In this document: positions 32,706 through 44,805 of the stretch, in pieces | Layout of the letters: each line of letters begins with the position of its first letter | Position numbering within the stretch: position 1 is the stretch's first letter | From: Perognathus longimembris pacificus | Taxonomy: Eukaryota > Chordata > Mammalia > Rodentia > Heteromyidae | Reading direction: 5' to 3' | DNA: 64,000 nt | Assembly: GCF_023159225.1 (NCBI RefSeq) | Contig: NC_063168.1 | Location: 45,580,562 to 45,644,561 of the forward strand | The notes under the pieces: model-generated | What the model saw: only the letters and a program-made list of their open reading frames with translations | The model's database searches: none | Told to the model about the DNA's origin: nothing | Translations under genes and position numbers: made by a program

Positions 32706-33961
32706 CTAGCTCCTTTAGAGCAAGGAACTGTCTGGTCTCTCCCAAGCAGAGCCTCTGCTGCTACAAAGCAGAGCAGAGATTGGCCAGTGCATTGCTCCCT
32801 GGGAGCAGGCCACACAGTCACTTGGTTTTGTCCAGGAGCATGTTCAGATCTGGGGGCTTATTTGTTTACTGCACAAAGCTGTGGGTCTGGCAGCCCAGCC
32901 TTCCTTGCTTCCTGTGTTGCTTCCTGTATTCCTTCCCAGTGGAAGTATGGTGTGAGGGGAGAAGAGCAAAGAGAAACAGATGGGGTCAGCTACTAGGCTC
33001 TCAAGAGAGTAAAAAAGGGTACATAGGCCCTCTTCCCTTCCCCTGGACTCACAGGTATTGCTAGGTTGAGCCAGCTAAAGGATGGCATTCTTCCACCCAG
33101 GCTCAACTGTGCCCCAGTCTTGAATGGCCTACAATCTCACAAAATAGAGTAAAGGTACATTTCTAGAATGGTCCAGCTGAAAGCACCATGAAGATCCTCC
33201 AGAACTTTCCCAAGTGTTTAGACTATTTTGTCAACAAAAGCCAGCAGGTAACCTATAATAGAAACCCATCAGTAGTTAACTTGCTCTGACTTGGGGTAGG
33301 ACCACAGCCCTGACCATTGGCTTAGCCCTTGAATGTATCTACTCCTTGAAGACTTTTCTGAGTGGGCCCGGAGCTCCTCCAAGACCAGCCTGGAGACAGA
33401 GGACAGGCTTCGCCTCCATTCTCATTTCATACTAGGCCCAGAGAGGGACAGTGGTGGCCTGGGAGACAAGTACAGAATCCAGCCAGGGCCCTGTGAGCAT
33501 GTAGCTAGGCTTCCAGAGGGCATAAGTGTTCAGCTGCACATGAAGAAGAGATGAGCGTGTTTGTGGAAACATCCTGAGCTGAAGGTGGGGACAGCTTCAA
33601 GCCATGTTTGGAGGCAGTTTGGTAACTACAGTGGCCTGGCTTGGCTACCTCAGACTCAGAGCTTCTGGGGGTCAGCCATAGGCCATCTGTTTCTGTTCTC
33701 AGGGTCACTTGGGTCGCTGACCCTCCCCTTGCCTCTGTCCACCTCTACTGATGTCTCTAGGATCATGAGTAGTTGCATGATGTGGGGTGTGGGAGGGGGC
33801 TCTGCCTATGACCTCCCTCCCATAGTAGCAGACTTTCCCTGTGGAGAAGAGGATGGGGGACAGTGAAGCTATAGGTACATCCTGCTTTGAATGGGATTGA
33901 GAAAAGCCGAGTCACCATGCAGAGGAGGTGCTGCTAGAAGGTACACAGAGAACAGAGGCCC

Positions 33962-34003
33962 CTGGCTGGCTGCTGGCTGGCTGCTGGCTGGCGGCTGGCT
34001 GCC
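33962..34003 (+). repeat. 11-bp minisatellite, 3.8 copies
   Basis: The unit CTGGCTGGCTG is repeated, with one copy ending CGG. Confidence 0.9.
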
Positions 34004-35192
34004 ACTGCTGCAGTTAGACTCCAGCCTCGGAAGTTCTATCCTAAACCCTGCCATTCTTCCCTAGCCAACTATCAGGTCTAGTCTTTTGATAGCAGCAACT
34101 AGACCCCCCTTTGTTAGCCAGTGGCTGGGGTTTTGTAATGTCCTTGAACTCAGGGCAACATGTTACAGGCTAGAAAGATGGATTACAACAGTGTTCCTTA
34201 CACTGTGCCATGCAGGTGAGACCCCAAGGTCTTCTCACCATGCAGGCTCCTGCTCAGTGTGTTTGAGGGATGACCTGCGATCCTAAATTCCTGTAAACCT
34301 CCTGGCTACATCTGGCCTGCTAGTCTCTAAGCTGTATACTTGAGAGCCAGGCTATAGAGCCTCCAGTCGGGCCCTAGGAAGCAAGGCCCTTTTCTGCCAT
34401 TCCCCGGCAGTATAGCCTTAGACGGGATATATCATCACCTGGCGCCTCCATTCTTCATCCCTTACAGAAGGTCACTTGGGTCCCTTCCAGTTCTGACACT
34501 CTCCTCTCTAGGAGGATAATTCACTCAAAACTGCCAGTGTGGGTTGGTGGAGAAACACGCAATAGTCCTGCAGCCTGCCTGCCAGGATTCCAGGCCCTTC
34601 CAAGTCTCTCTGCCAAGCCGTGCATTGCTGATGAGGGGATATAGTTCTCGCCTCCATTTCTCCTCTGTAAAGGGAAGGCTGTCCTGTGCATGGGAGCCAG
34701 AGCACTCCTCGTCCCCTGCAGCTCACAGGGCCCACCATGCTCTGGGTAGCCACTGACTCTTGAGCAGGTGGTTCTTTCATGTTCTTACACAACTGCCCCC
34801 AAAGGATGCTCTTGAAAGTGCATTTTCTTTGAGTTCTCATCTAGACAGTCTTAATCATCCTTCATATCGGTAATACTGTTTAAACATTTTAGAGATCTGG
34901 TCGATGAGTGGTTGAGTGGTAGCTTCAAGTGCTCCTCTGCCCTCTACCCACCCAGCCCCAGAGCTGAGCCATGGATCACCTTACTCTTGGTCCCTTGGAA
35001 GGGACATAACAGGATCAGCAGTGAGAAGAGGCTGCAAGGCCTGGAACAAAGCAGCTCCCTTGTTCTGGAAGGGAGGAGGCTACCCAAAGGAACATCAGAC
35101 TTAACTCCCTTCTCTGTCATGTATCATGAGACCAGTTTACTGTGTCTCTGTTTTCCTAGAAACCTCCCCAAATCCCTTCAGCCTCCCTGAGC

Positions 35193-35228
35193 TATCTCAT
35201 CTCCCAGAGGTATCTCATCTCCCAGAGG
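35193..35228 (+). repeat. 18-bp perfect tandem duplication
   Basis: TATCTCATCTCCCAGAGG occurs twice without a mismatch, so it is recent. Confidence 0.95.
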
Positions 35229-36284
35229 CAGAGACAGGCTTGGAGAAGTGATTCTCTTGGCATCAAAGAGCCAATCAATCCATGGCATCATCCAGGATCA
35301 AGGCTCATGACTGCCCAAGATCTTCTCTACCATCCCCATTGAAAGCCCCATAGCCCACTCTGATGTCTACCAGGTAGTAGAAATGGAGGAGGAGGAGGCA
35401 CCAGCAAAGGCTGAAGCACAGTGTAGGAGCTCAGATCTGACTACAGCCTCCATGGCTACAGTGAACCCAGGCTTCCTGCTTTCCATCAGACACATCCCAA
35501 CACCTCATTGGGAAAGCCACTAAGCAGACCAACATGACACTGCACACAAAACTCACTAGAACTCTAGGAGCTTATGTTGACAGGAGCTTGGGAGGCCCAT
35601 GGCCCTGAGCTCTTACCCAAAGAGGTCAGGCAGGCATGGAAAGGCAGGACAGAAAGCCAAAGAACTTGAAAACCTTCACTGCAAGAACATCACATCAACA
35701 AGGAAGGTCTAGTGACATAACCAGTTCAATACTCAGCCTCCCAAAGGAGAGTCTGTCCAGGATAGTGGTTTAATGATCTCTCCTAAGTGGCTGGTAGGCG
35801 TGCATCTGGGCAGCTGGCTTATTCTCCCTAGGACTCCCCTGCTGCCTCCACAGTTCTGAGTCAGCTAGGTCCTTATCCTGACTTTGCCTGGGTCACATGG
35901 GATGCCTGGCCAATCCAGAATCCCCAGAGTGAAAACCAAACCTGACAATCCCTGTGTTCTATTTTGTCATCCCCAGGAAGAGGCAGGGAAATTCACTCTG
36001 AACAAGGAGTCCTGCCTTCTGGTCCTCGTTCTCTCACAGACTTCAGTTTCCCATCTGGCCCAGGTGTTAGCTGCATCCTTCAGACATAAGATATCCCCAG
36101 CCCTTGCCCCAACTCTACTTCTTGATTTCACAGTCCTACCTCCCTTTATCTGCCCAGGACACACCCCCTTGGAGACTGGACACTGGTTCACAAGTTTGAA
36201 AGCAATTTCATCGGTAACAAAATGTAATTACATAAACCAAGAAAAGCCATCCCCACCCACATAGCCCAGCACCTCCACAATGCC

Positions 36285-36497
36285 TCCAGAAATACTTGAG
36301 GAAGCTTTTATTGGGATCGGGTGTCCCAGCTTTCTGGAAAGTTACAGTTGAGCTCAACGCAAACCCTTCCTAATCCACTCCAAATGGCTTCATCTTTTTC
36401 CCTGCTGCCAAGTATTCCGAATTTGGAGCGCCTCCTGTGAACCTGTTTAGCTGCTAACACCACCACCTGCCAGCTCTGCGGCAGGGGCAGCCCTGGC
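36285..36497 (-). other. Candidate antisense terminal exon (splice acceptor and AATAAA)
   Basis: On the minus strand CCTTTCCCTCTCAG|GCCAGG at 36497 is a good acceptor, and AATAAA lies at 36307-36312 about 190 bases further on. A 70-codon frame crosses the region but matches nothing I recognise. Could be the last exon of an antisense noncoding RNA, a decayed retrocopy, or chance. Confidence 0.2.
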
Positions 36498-36902
36498 CTG
36501 AGAGGGAAAGGTAAACACACAACTGCTCTTGCTGAGTTGCCCTGTTATACTTCCTAGAGGGAAATTTAGAGGTCATGAGATTTGGGATTATTGGGTTCTT
36601 TTCAAACATGGGAGTCCAAGAAAGGAAGCTGAGGTGTCATAGGAGCTAATGCTCAAGTCTGGCAGCCCCAGCAGCAGGCAGGGGAGAAAGCTCTGCTATT
36701 GTTTCTATTATCTTCATATGAGTCCCTCATGGCCGAGGCAAGCCTCAGTCCCTAATGTCAATAGTGAGTAGTGCCTGGTGCCGGTGAGCCATTCAGATGC
36801 ACGTGTAACAAGGCAGAAGTAGGTTGTGTGCCCTTCGCTGGTTGAGGTCCCTCAAGCCTCTTGTACTGGTCCTGCAGAGACTGGATTGTAAGGTTTTATG
36901 GT

Positions 36903-37128
36903 TTGTTTTGTTTTTGTGCCCATCTTAGGGCCTGGTTGCTGCCCCTGAGATTCAAGTCTGGCACTTGACTACTTCACACACACCTTCATGTCTGTCTTTG
37001 TGGTCCTTAATTGGAGATAAAAATCTCAAGGACTTTCCTGCCCCAGCTGGCTTTGAAACTTGATCCTCAAATCTCAGCCTCCTGAGTAGCAAGGATTACA
37101 GGCATGAGCCACCAGTTCCTGGCTTGGA
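36903..37128 (-). mobile_element. B1-Geo SINE, antisense
   Basis: Reversed composite with a shortened Geo half, linker 'ggtccttaattggagataaa' and a clear B1 head. Confidence 0.68.
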
Positions 37129-37640
37129 TTGTAGGTTTAACATACGGAAATTGCCTTGCCAACTCCTCGATGTACATTGTGCCAGTGGGCAGAAATGCAT
37201 TATTCATGTCTCCATTTTAGGAATGAAGAAACCTGAATTGCCAAGAGACGGTGCCGTGCAAGTAGTGGTTAGGGAGAGCGTGCTAGGGAGCCTGGCCCTG
37301 CGTCTGGATTTCATGCTGGCATTGGAGTCTCAGGACACACTCCTGCTTATTCACTGAGGTCCTGTCCACCCCCCAGCAGTCCCCCGTGCGTAGCCCATTC
37401 CAGACCTGGGCTCCTTAGCCATCTTACCTGTTGGGTTGTTTCTCTCCATCCTGCTGCAATAGGTCACTCCATTCTAACCTGCATTCTGTGCCACCTGTAT
37501 GACTCAAGATGTTTTTTACTCCAAATATTTCATCTTCTGAACTCTACCTCCCGTCCTGTCAGTTCTCATCCTCCATTGCCCCCAGAACAACAGTCTTTGG
37601 ACCATAGACCTAAAGTCCATTAACATCCTATTATTTCCTT

Positions 37641-37756
37641 GAACCCTTCTTTCTTTCCTCCCTCCCTCCCTCCCTCCCTCCCTCCCTCCTTCCCTTTCCC
37701 TCTCCCTCCCTCCCTCCCCCTCCCCCTCTCTTTCTTTCTTTCTTTCCTTCTTCCTT
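37641..37756 (+). repeat. Polypyrimidine (CCCT/CTTT)n tract
   Basis: About 115 bases of almost pure C/T with CCCT units changing to TTTC units. On the minus strand it is a purine tract able to form triplex (H-DNA) structures. Frames through it are low complexity only. Confidence 0.92.
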
Positions 37757-37829
37757 TGAATCCTGGGGCTTATACATGTCCCCAGCCCATTTGTTTGCAT
37801 TTTGAGATAAGGTTTGTCAACTTTGAGCT

Positions 37830-38155
37830 TGCCCGTAGTCCCAGCACTCAAGAGGCTGAGGCAGGCTGGGAATATGGCCTAGTGGTAAAGTGCTCGCCTC
37901 ATATACATGAAGCCCTGGATTCGATTCCTCAGCACCACATATACAGAAAAAAGCTGGAAGTGACACTGTAGCTCAAGCGGTAGAGTGCTAGCCTTGAGCA
38001 AAAAGAAGCCAGGGACAGTGCTCAGGCCCTGAGTTCAAGCCCCATGACTGGCAACAAAAACAAAACAAATAAACAAGAGGCTGAGGCAGGATTAAGAGTT
38101 CAAGACCAACCTGGCTACATAGTGAGTCTATGTCTTATCAAAATAAGTCTAAAGA
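37830..38155 (+). mobile_element. B1 SINE split by an IDL-Geo insertion
   Basis: 'cccgtagtcccagcactcaa' before the insertion and 'ttcaagaccaacctggctac' after it form a normal rodent B1 once the nested element is removed. Confidence 0.75.
37866..38073 (+). mobile_element. IDL-Geo SINE nested in a B1
   Basis: A full dimer (ID-like head, Geo right half, A-rich tail) is bounded by a 17-bp duplication CAAGAGGCTGAGGCAGG at 37849-37865 and 38074-38090. The duplicated target is part of a B1, which continues on both sides. Confidence 0.9.
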
Positions 38156-38924
38156 GACAAGTATAGAACTCTTGTTCCTTACCCTATTTCCTATTTAACA
38201 GCTTCCCTCCCAGCTTTCTTCATCTCAGTGAATGTCATTAGTTTGTCCTGATTCCACTTCCTTCCCCATCTTTCCCATCCAATCACCACTAAATGTTATC
38301 AGCTCAACCTGTAAAAACCACCGGGATGCCCTCTACCTATCTCCCTGTCCATCACAGCAGTCTCCTCCAGCTGTCACCATGTCTCTTACTAGGGCAACTC
38401 AGGGCACTAACCCATCCCTAACTTCTCTGCTCCTGGATAATGTGTTCACACAGTAGCCAAGGAGATCTTTCAAGCATAAAATAGTCCTTTCACTTGATTA
38501 AATCTTTCAATGACATCCCATTATACAAAATCCAACTCCTTGGCCATGACCTGGAGGGCCTTGGATATTTTATTACACCGCAGGACATTTGTGCTTGCTT
38601 TCCTGCTCCTGGGGGGCACTGTTTTGAGTCATAGCATGGTTGACTCCTCAACTGCAATCTAGCAGTTATGTCTGGAAGCAAAATTTTACCCTTGGGGGGA
38701 AAACTCCCCTGATCAACCTGACTGGTAAAACTTCCCACTCACCCCTAATTGCTGTTCATCTAGCCACCCCACCTTACTGCCCTAAGCGTATGTGCAGCTT
38801 TAAGAAACCATCCTGTTCATAGATTTGAAGCCTGGCCTCTGCCTACTCCCTGTACTACTCCCATCACCTAGTGTAGCACCTGGTGTTTGTAAAATGAAGG
38901 AATGAACTTCCAAAGCTTTGTTTC

Positions 38925-39060
38925 AACATCTATAAAATTAGCCTGACAATGAATGGTGCCTGTCTCACGTGGTTGTTGGAAGAATTCCACGAGATGATGA
39001 GTGTAGGTGTTTAGTCTGTGCATCTATTAAGCACTAATGTGAGGTCATGTTTCTATTAAT
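38925..39060 (+). mobile_element. MIR remnant
   Basis: 'catctataaaattagcctga', 'gtgcctgtctcacgtggttg' and a final 'tattaagcactaatg' follow the MIR 3' half. Confidence 0.5.
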
Positions 39061-39064
39061 TGAT

Positions 39065-40185
39065 CATTTGAGTTAAGTCACACCGTGAGTGGCAAAGCTA
39101 AACTGTGGTCAAGACCCTGGCTCCAGATTTTTTTTCTCTCTCTTGCTGTGTCTGACAGAGGGGTAGGCCTGGGATCAGGCCAGTAAGGTCAAGACTGGCC
39201 TGCAATAAACACATTACAGAACAGCTTTGCAAAATTACTTTAATATAAAGAGGTTGTGCTGGAGGACCTTGAAGGCCAGGCAGAAATGTTTAGACTTGGA
39301 GTGGGAGCAATGGGGAACCAACGTAAGTTCCAGACAGATATAATGGGATGTCATATTATTATTTTTTTAACCTGCCTTTAAGTCGTTCTACAGAGGGTTT
39401 CAATGCAACATGTCAGTTTCTGAGAACAATGCATCTTGCTCAATGTCACCCCTTTCATCATCCCTCCCCCCCACCCCCCAGTGATGAGTACTTAGAAGAT
39501 CGTCCTGACTACGCAATCACTATGTGGTTCTGCCATTATGCCAAGAAATTTAGATAGCCTAAATCATTGGCTCTAGACTGCCTAGAAACTACCAGATAAT
39601 TGTGAAGTCCCTCATCTTGGCTGTTTACCTCCAACGTTGAAATCAGCCCACTGCCAGCTGTTCCCTCACTTTATCAAGAGCTTATGTGTCTCTATCAGGA
39701 GTAAGTCCTTTGCAGAATATGCCTTAGTTTGTATATTTAGCTCTGTGATTCGAAACTCATTCAAGAAGATTGCCAGTATATGTTGTTTTGTATGCTCTAA
39801 GTGGTTCATGATCCATGATGGTAATAATTTGATTTTATAGCTACTGGTATACAGACAGAAGAGTTAGTGGGGTCTGGCATAACCAATTTAGCAGCTATTA
39901 TATACAAATCTTTCTCACAGTGATGTCCCAAGAGGACTTTCCAGGGCTGTAAGGAGGTCCCGCACATCTTAGATTCAGGGCCCATAAATGTTTATCCATT
40001 TGCTTATGTGGATGGCCTGGATGAGGAACCTTGCTGTGCAGAGGGGACGAAGGAAAAGGGCAAGGGATCGTGTGGCCTTTGGAAAGGAGGAGAAGGCAGA
40101 AAAGACTCTTTCAAGAACTAAATGGCAAGATTTATTGATCGGCCTTCAATAGGACTCTACTTGAACTCTGCCAATCTGCTGTCTG
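39065..40185. other. Unique intronic stretch
   Basis: No repeat or gene recognised with confidence. Confidence 0.45.
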
Positions 40186-40189
40186 TTTG

Positions 40190-40308
40190 CTTTGTTTTGT
40201 TTTATAACCATCTCATTATGTAGTCCACCCTGCTCTCAGACTCTAGATGCTTCTGTTTTAACCTCCTGAGTGCCAGGATTATAGACATATGTCAACCTGC
40301 CCAGCTCT
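40190..40308 (-). mobile_element. B1 SINE, antisense
   Basis: 'ctcattatgtagtccaccct' and 'gagtgccaggattatagaca' are reversed B1 landmarks. Confidence 0.6.
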
Positions 40309-41097
40309 GCCTTTCTATTCCTCTGTTTCTTGTTTTTTTTTTAATTCAAATTTATATAACCCTTTATTACATCATATTTATAGCAATGTTATGATCAACA
40401 TTATGTAAGTTATTTTATTTCTTCCTTGGACTGCTCTTTTCCCCTAGTTTTTGACATTTGGCTGATATCTGAAGATCCAGGGAAAGGGGCTGGTAGAGGG
40501 TCTGGGAAATCCCTATACAGCATGGAGATGTGGGTGTATGTCTAATAATGAGGAGGGGGAAAAAGTCTGGCTAAACTTCAACTTGAGGTGCAACAGAGCC
40601 CTCCCTTGCCAACAGCTCTTACGCAGGAAAGGACTGGGGGCAGAGTTGTGATGTGGCACAGAGCTGCAGCCATGACCTTAATTCATCAAGTCTTTGTCCC
40701 TAGAGTCTCCTTTACTTTCAATCCCTGCTTTGTTTCTTTTTAATGTTTTTTCCATAAAACTTCTTCTTTTATAGCCTTTTATAGCTGAAGGGCACCCTAG
40801 CTATTAGCTAGGCTGATGAATTCTGTCCATCTCATGACTCTGCCCCACACAGGGCTGAGCAGGGAAGAAGGAGAGGATACAGGCCCTACACTGAGGCCCA
40901 CTCTTCCATGTTACAGGAAGCCATGTGCTTCCTCGTGCTGTTTCCTGCATTCCCTGAGAAGGCCACCATAAAGAGAGATAAATTACTCAGAGCTGCTTTC
41001 TTTTTCCCTTTGGACCCACTGTGCACAGGAAGCCTGTAGCTAGAGCTGAACTTTAGACCAAGAGCCACTTTACTCAGTTTTGGCACCAACATTAAAT

Positions 41098-41322
41098 TTT
41101 TTTGTTCTCATACTGGGGCTTGAACTCAGGACTTGGTCACTGTCCCTTAGTTTTTTTGCTCAAGGCTGGTGCTCTACCACTTTGAGCCATAGCTTCACTT
41201 ATATCTTGGTGGTTAATTGGAGATAAGAATCTCACTATGTCACCTAGGCTGGCTTTAGACTCAAAATCCACCTGCCTTAAGCTCCCTGAGTGTTGGAATA
41301 ACAGGTGTGTGTCACCATACTC
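41098..41322 (-). mobile_element. B1-Geo SINE, antisense
   Basis: Reversed composite. Its B1 portion retains 'ctcactatgtcacctaggct', closer to ordinary B1 than most copies here. Confidence 0.7.
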
Positions 41323-41334
41323 AGGTCTGAATTT

Positions 41335-41347
41335 GTGTGTGTGTGTG

Positions 41348-41406
<59 letters not shown>
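41335..41406 (+). repeat. (GT)36 microsatellite with one GC interruption
   Basis: The longest dinucleotide array in the window, broken once by GTGC near 41352. It is the tail of the antisense SINE to its right. Confidence 0.95.
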
Positions 41407-41407
<1 letters not shown>

Positions 41408-41639
41408 TATTGTGTGCTAGTCCTGGAGCTTAAACTCAGGATCGGGGCACTGTCTCTGAGCTTCTTTTGCTCAAGGCTAGTGCTCTACCACTTGAGCCAC
41501 AGTGCCACTTCTGGCTTTTTCTGAGTAGTTTATTGGAGATAAGAGTCTTACAGACTTTACTGCCTAGGCTGGCCTCAAACTACAATCCTCAGATCTCAGT
41601 CTCCTCAGTAGTAGCTAGGATTACAGTTGTGCCCAGCCT
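41335..41639 (-). mobile_element. B1-Geo SINE with (CA)n tail, enclosed by a 12-bp duplication
   Basis: AGGTCTGAATTT occurs at 41323-41334 and 41640-41651. Between the copies lie the GT array (41335-41406) and a reversed composite SINE. The array is therefore inside the insertion, as its 3' tail. Confidence 0.85.
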
Positions 41640-41654
41640 AGGTCTGAATTTTAT

Positions 41655-42240
41655 ATTCCTTTTTTTTTCCCCCATGGTAACTCAGAGCCTTACACATGCT
41701 AAGCAGATAGTCTACCACTCGAGTACTCTTTTATAAGGCTATTTTTCAGATATTATCCTATTTTTCCCCAGAGCAGGTCTCAAACCAAGATCCTCATACC
41801 TATGCCTCCCAATAACTAGGACCATATGTACATGTCACCATCGACTGGTTTATTAGTTGAGGTAAGAGTCTTAATAACATTTTGTACTAGCTGAGATCTA
41901 ACTTCCATCTTCCTGATCTCTAGTTCCCAAGTAGTAAGATTACAGGCATGAGACACTGTACCCAGCTGTATCATTGTCTTTTCTTTTCATTATTGGGGTT
42001 TGAACTCAGGGCCTTGTGCTTGCCAGACAGGTTGTTGCCACTTGAACCACATCCCTCAGCCTTTGGGCTTTCATTATACTGAAATAGTGTTTCAAATTTA
42101 CATTTGCACCAGCCTGGACCATGATGGGATGAGGGCATGCATCACTGTAACCAGAAGAGATGGGGTCTTGAGAATTTTTTTGCCCAGGTGAGCCTCAAAC
42201 TGTGATCCTCCTGACAGCTTCCCAAGTGGTGAGGGAGCCT
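41655..42240 (-). mobile_element. B1-dID-type SINEs, antisense cluster
   Basis: Reversed units with an ID-like tail ('gggtttgaactcagggcctt', 'gttgccacttgaaccacatc') followed by a reversed B1 head ('gcctcaaactgtgatcctcc'). This is the opposite module order from IDL-Geo and there is no Geo half. A second, more decayed unit lies at about 41655-41970. Confidence 0.5.
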
Positions 42241-42327
42241 GTGAGCATAAAATCCACTTTCCTGATGCTGGTTATGTTGTACTTTGAAAGTCTCAGGCAT
42301 GATTCTGGTTGACAATTAAGCTACAAG

Positions 42328-42539
42328 TAGGGCAGGGGATGTGGCTTAGTGGTAGAGTGCTTACTTGCCTAGCATGCATAAAGTCCTGGGTTCCATTCCT
42401 CAGCACCACATCAACAGAAAAAGCCAGAAGTGGCACTGTGGCTCAAGTGGTAAAGTGCTAGCTAGCCTTGAGCAAAAGAAGCTCAGGGATAGAGCCCAGG
42501 CCCTGAATTCAAGCCCCAGAACTGGCAAAAAAAAAAAAA
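42328..42539 (+). mobile_element. IDL-Geo SINE
   Basis: A dimer with poly(A) tail, flanked by the 10-bp duplication AAGCTACAAG (42318-42327 and 42540-42549). A duplicated 'cttacttgcc' and a 'gctagctagcc' show small slippage events inside it. Confidence 0.85.
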
Positions 42540-43151
42540 AAGCTACAAGGAGACTGGCAATCAGGCTTCTTTTTAGGTTTTTAAAGACAGATTTATGAAA
42601 GCTGTTCCTCTGAGGTTATTTCAGCCCTGCTGTGAAGACACGTCTTTTCTGGGCCTCTACTGAGACCTCAAACCTTCCCAACTTTTCACTAGAGGAACCT
42701 GAAAAAACACATGCTCTAAGAGAGAACTAGGAATCAGTCTTTCCTACACAAAGATTCAAGGGAGCTTCCTGTAGATTTCTGGAACTTTTTCTTCTGGTAC
42801 CTTCCCTGCTCTTTAAGGGTCCTTTATCCCCAGGTTATAGCTGCCTTATCCTCCCTGGGCTCCTCTGTCTCCTCACTTCAACAGGACTGAAGACAGCTGA
42901 GCTCTAGCTTGGTCCCTCCCTCTGTCTCTGAAAACTAGATCCTGATAGAAAATCAGAGTCATTGAAGGCTTGCCTGGTTTGTACCCCTTCTCTCTGTGCT
43001 ACCTGTTTTCCAGTGTCTGGAAATAATTGTCTCATACATCTTGTTCAGTGCTCTCCCGGATGAGAGCAGGAGAAAAGTGTTTATTCAGCTGCTCTCCCCT
43101 GACCTGAAACAAACTTTGTGATTAGATTCTGGATTGCAAGTAGAGTGTGTC

Positions 43152-43379
43152 AGCTGGATGCTGGTCTCACAACTGTAATCCTAGCTACTCGGGAAGCTGA
43201 GATCTGAGGATTAATGGTTCAAAGCCAGCCCAGACAGGAACATCTGTGAGACTCATATCTTCAATTAACCACCAGAAAACTGGAAGTGGAGTTGTGGCTC
43301 AAGTGGTAGAGCGTAAGCCTTGAGCAGCACCCAACCCCTAGGTTCAAGTTTAATGACCAAAAAAAAAAAAAAAAAAAAA
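43152..43379 (+). mobile_element. B1-Geo SINE
   Basis: Complete composite with a short deletion in the Geo half and a pure poly(A) tail of about 20 bases. Confidence 0.75.
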
Positions 43380-43927
43380 GGCCTGCCAATAGATCAGATA
43401 TAGAAACAAGACAAGAGTTTAAAACTTTTGATTTGAACAACTACAAGGATAGATTTGCAATTTGTGGTGATAGGGAATGCTGAAGGAGAACCTAGGAGTG
43501 AGGAGTAGAGAGAATCAGGAGCTCAGTTTGAAATATTTTGACTCAAAGTGACTCTTAGGTACTGGTTACAAGGGTAGAGAAATGAATCAGGAACTCAAGG
43601 AAGAGAGTGGAACTGAGATACAATTTTGGAATTTGCCAGCCTATAGATCACTTGTCCATAATTTTAATTCTAGCTATGAAAATATTAAAATCACCCAAAG
43701 GATGTATATTCCAAGCAATGTTTGGGCCTGGTCCTCTAGACCAATTCAACCAGAATCCTTGGGGGTCAGGCCTAACACTGCCATTTTTAAAAGCTTCCTA
43801 AGAGATTCTAATGTAGATCAAGGGTGAGAACCCCCTGTGTGTTATTTAAAGCCCTGGATAATGCTTCTTATCATCCCCATATTCAAATTACCTGGAGAGT
43901 TTGGAGATTTGGGGTATTGTGGTTTGG

Positions 43928-44012
43928 TTTGGTTTATGGGGTGCTGACGATTGAATTCAGGCTTTGCACATGCTGGGAAAGCACTCTACCACTGAGCTAT
44001 TCCTCTAGGCCT
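43928..44012 (-). mobile_element. ID-like monomer, antisense
   Basis: 'ggggtgctgacgattgaatt' to 'accactgagctattcctcta' is the reverse of an ID element with a decayed B box. Confidence 0.55.
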
Positions 44013-44219
44013 TACCTAAGAAGGTTTTACAAGTCCTGGTTTGCAGGCTGTCCCCTGAATCCCTCTAGCCAATTGCCATTCTCCCTAGTGGCAGGGCTTA
44101 GAAATCAATATTAGGTTCAAAACCACAGGTAGTTCCAACTGTGGCCAATGTTCACCCCTCCGAGCCCCAGAACCATGACCCCAAAGACAAGACAAAGACC
44201 TGAAAGTGGAGCTTTTGAG

Positions 44220-44424
44220 CTTTTTTTTTTTTTTTTCTGGTCCTGGGGCTTGAACTCAGGGCCTGGGCTCGGTCCCTGAACCTCTCTGTGCTCAAGTCTA
44301 GCACTCTATCACTTGAGCCACAGTGCCCCTACCAGCCTTTTCTGTTTATGTGATACTAAGGATCGAACCCAGGGCATCATGCATGGTAGTTAAGCACTCT
44401 ACCACTCAGCCACATTCCTAGCCC
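44220..44424 (-). mobile_element. IDL-Geo SINE, antisense
   Basis: A T-run at 44221-44236 followed by the Geo half and a full ID-like head in reverse ('ggatcgaacccagggc'). The flanking duplication is not clear. Confidence 0.8.
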
Positions 44425-44552
44425 ATTTCCAAGCTCCTGAGGGTAAAGGTGGCTAAGCCAGGAAGAGAACCATGAGAGACGAGTTACAGTCCTTCCTCTA
44501 ATGCATCTGAACTGAAGCTGTGGGCTTCCATTTAGGAATTAAAAATAGAGTA

Positions 44553-44805
44553 TCTGGCTGGCTGTCAGTGACTGATACCTGTAATCCTAGCTATTCAGGA
44601 GGCTGAGATCTAAGGATCACTGTTCAAGCCCAGGAAGAAAATTCCATGAGACTCTTATTCCCAATTAAGCACACACAAAAAAGCCAGAAGTAAAGCTGAG
44701 GCTCAAGAGACAGAGCTCTAGACTTGAGAAAAGAAAAAGAAAAAAAAAGTTCAAGGACAGCACCCAGACCCTGAGTTCAAGCCCCAGGACTGGCGCACAC
44801 GTGCG
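44553..44805 (+). mobile_element. B1-Geo SINE
   Basis: Complete composite with an A-rich expansion inside the Geo half (about 44729-44748); ends 'ccccaggactggcgcacacg'. Confidence 0.72.

Larger units (their letters stand above)
32710..36900. other. SINE-free intronic stretch of 4.2 kb
   Basis: The longest SINE-free interval in the intron. Contains a minisatellite, an 18-bp tandem duplication and the weak antisense exon candidate. No gene recognised. Confidence 0.5.

Noticed and set aside
34240..34500. MIR-like text ('ttacagaaggtcacttgggt')
   Set aside because: Too short and diverged to assign by eye.
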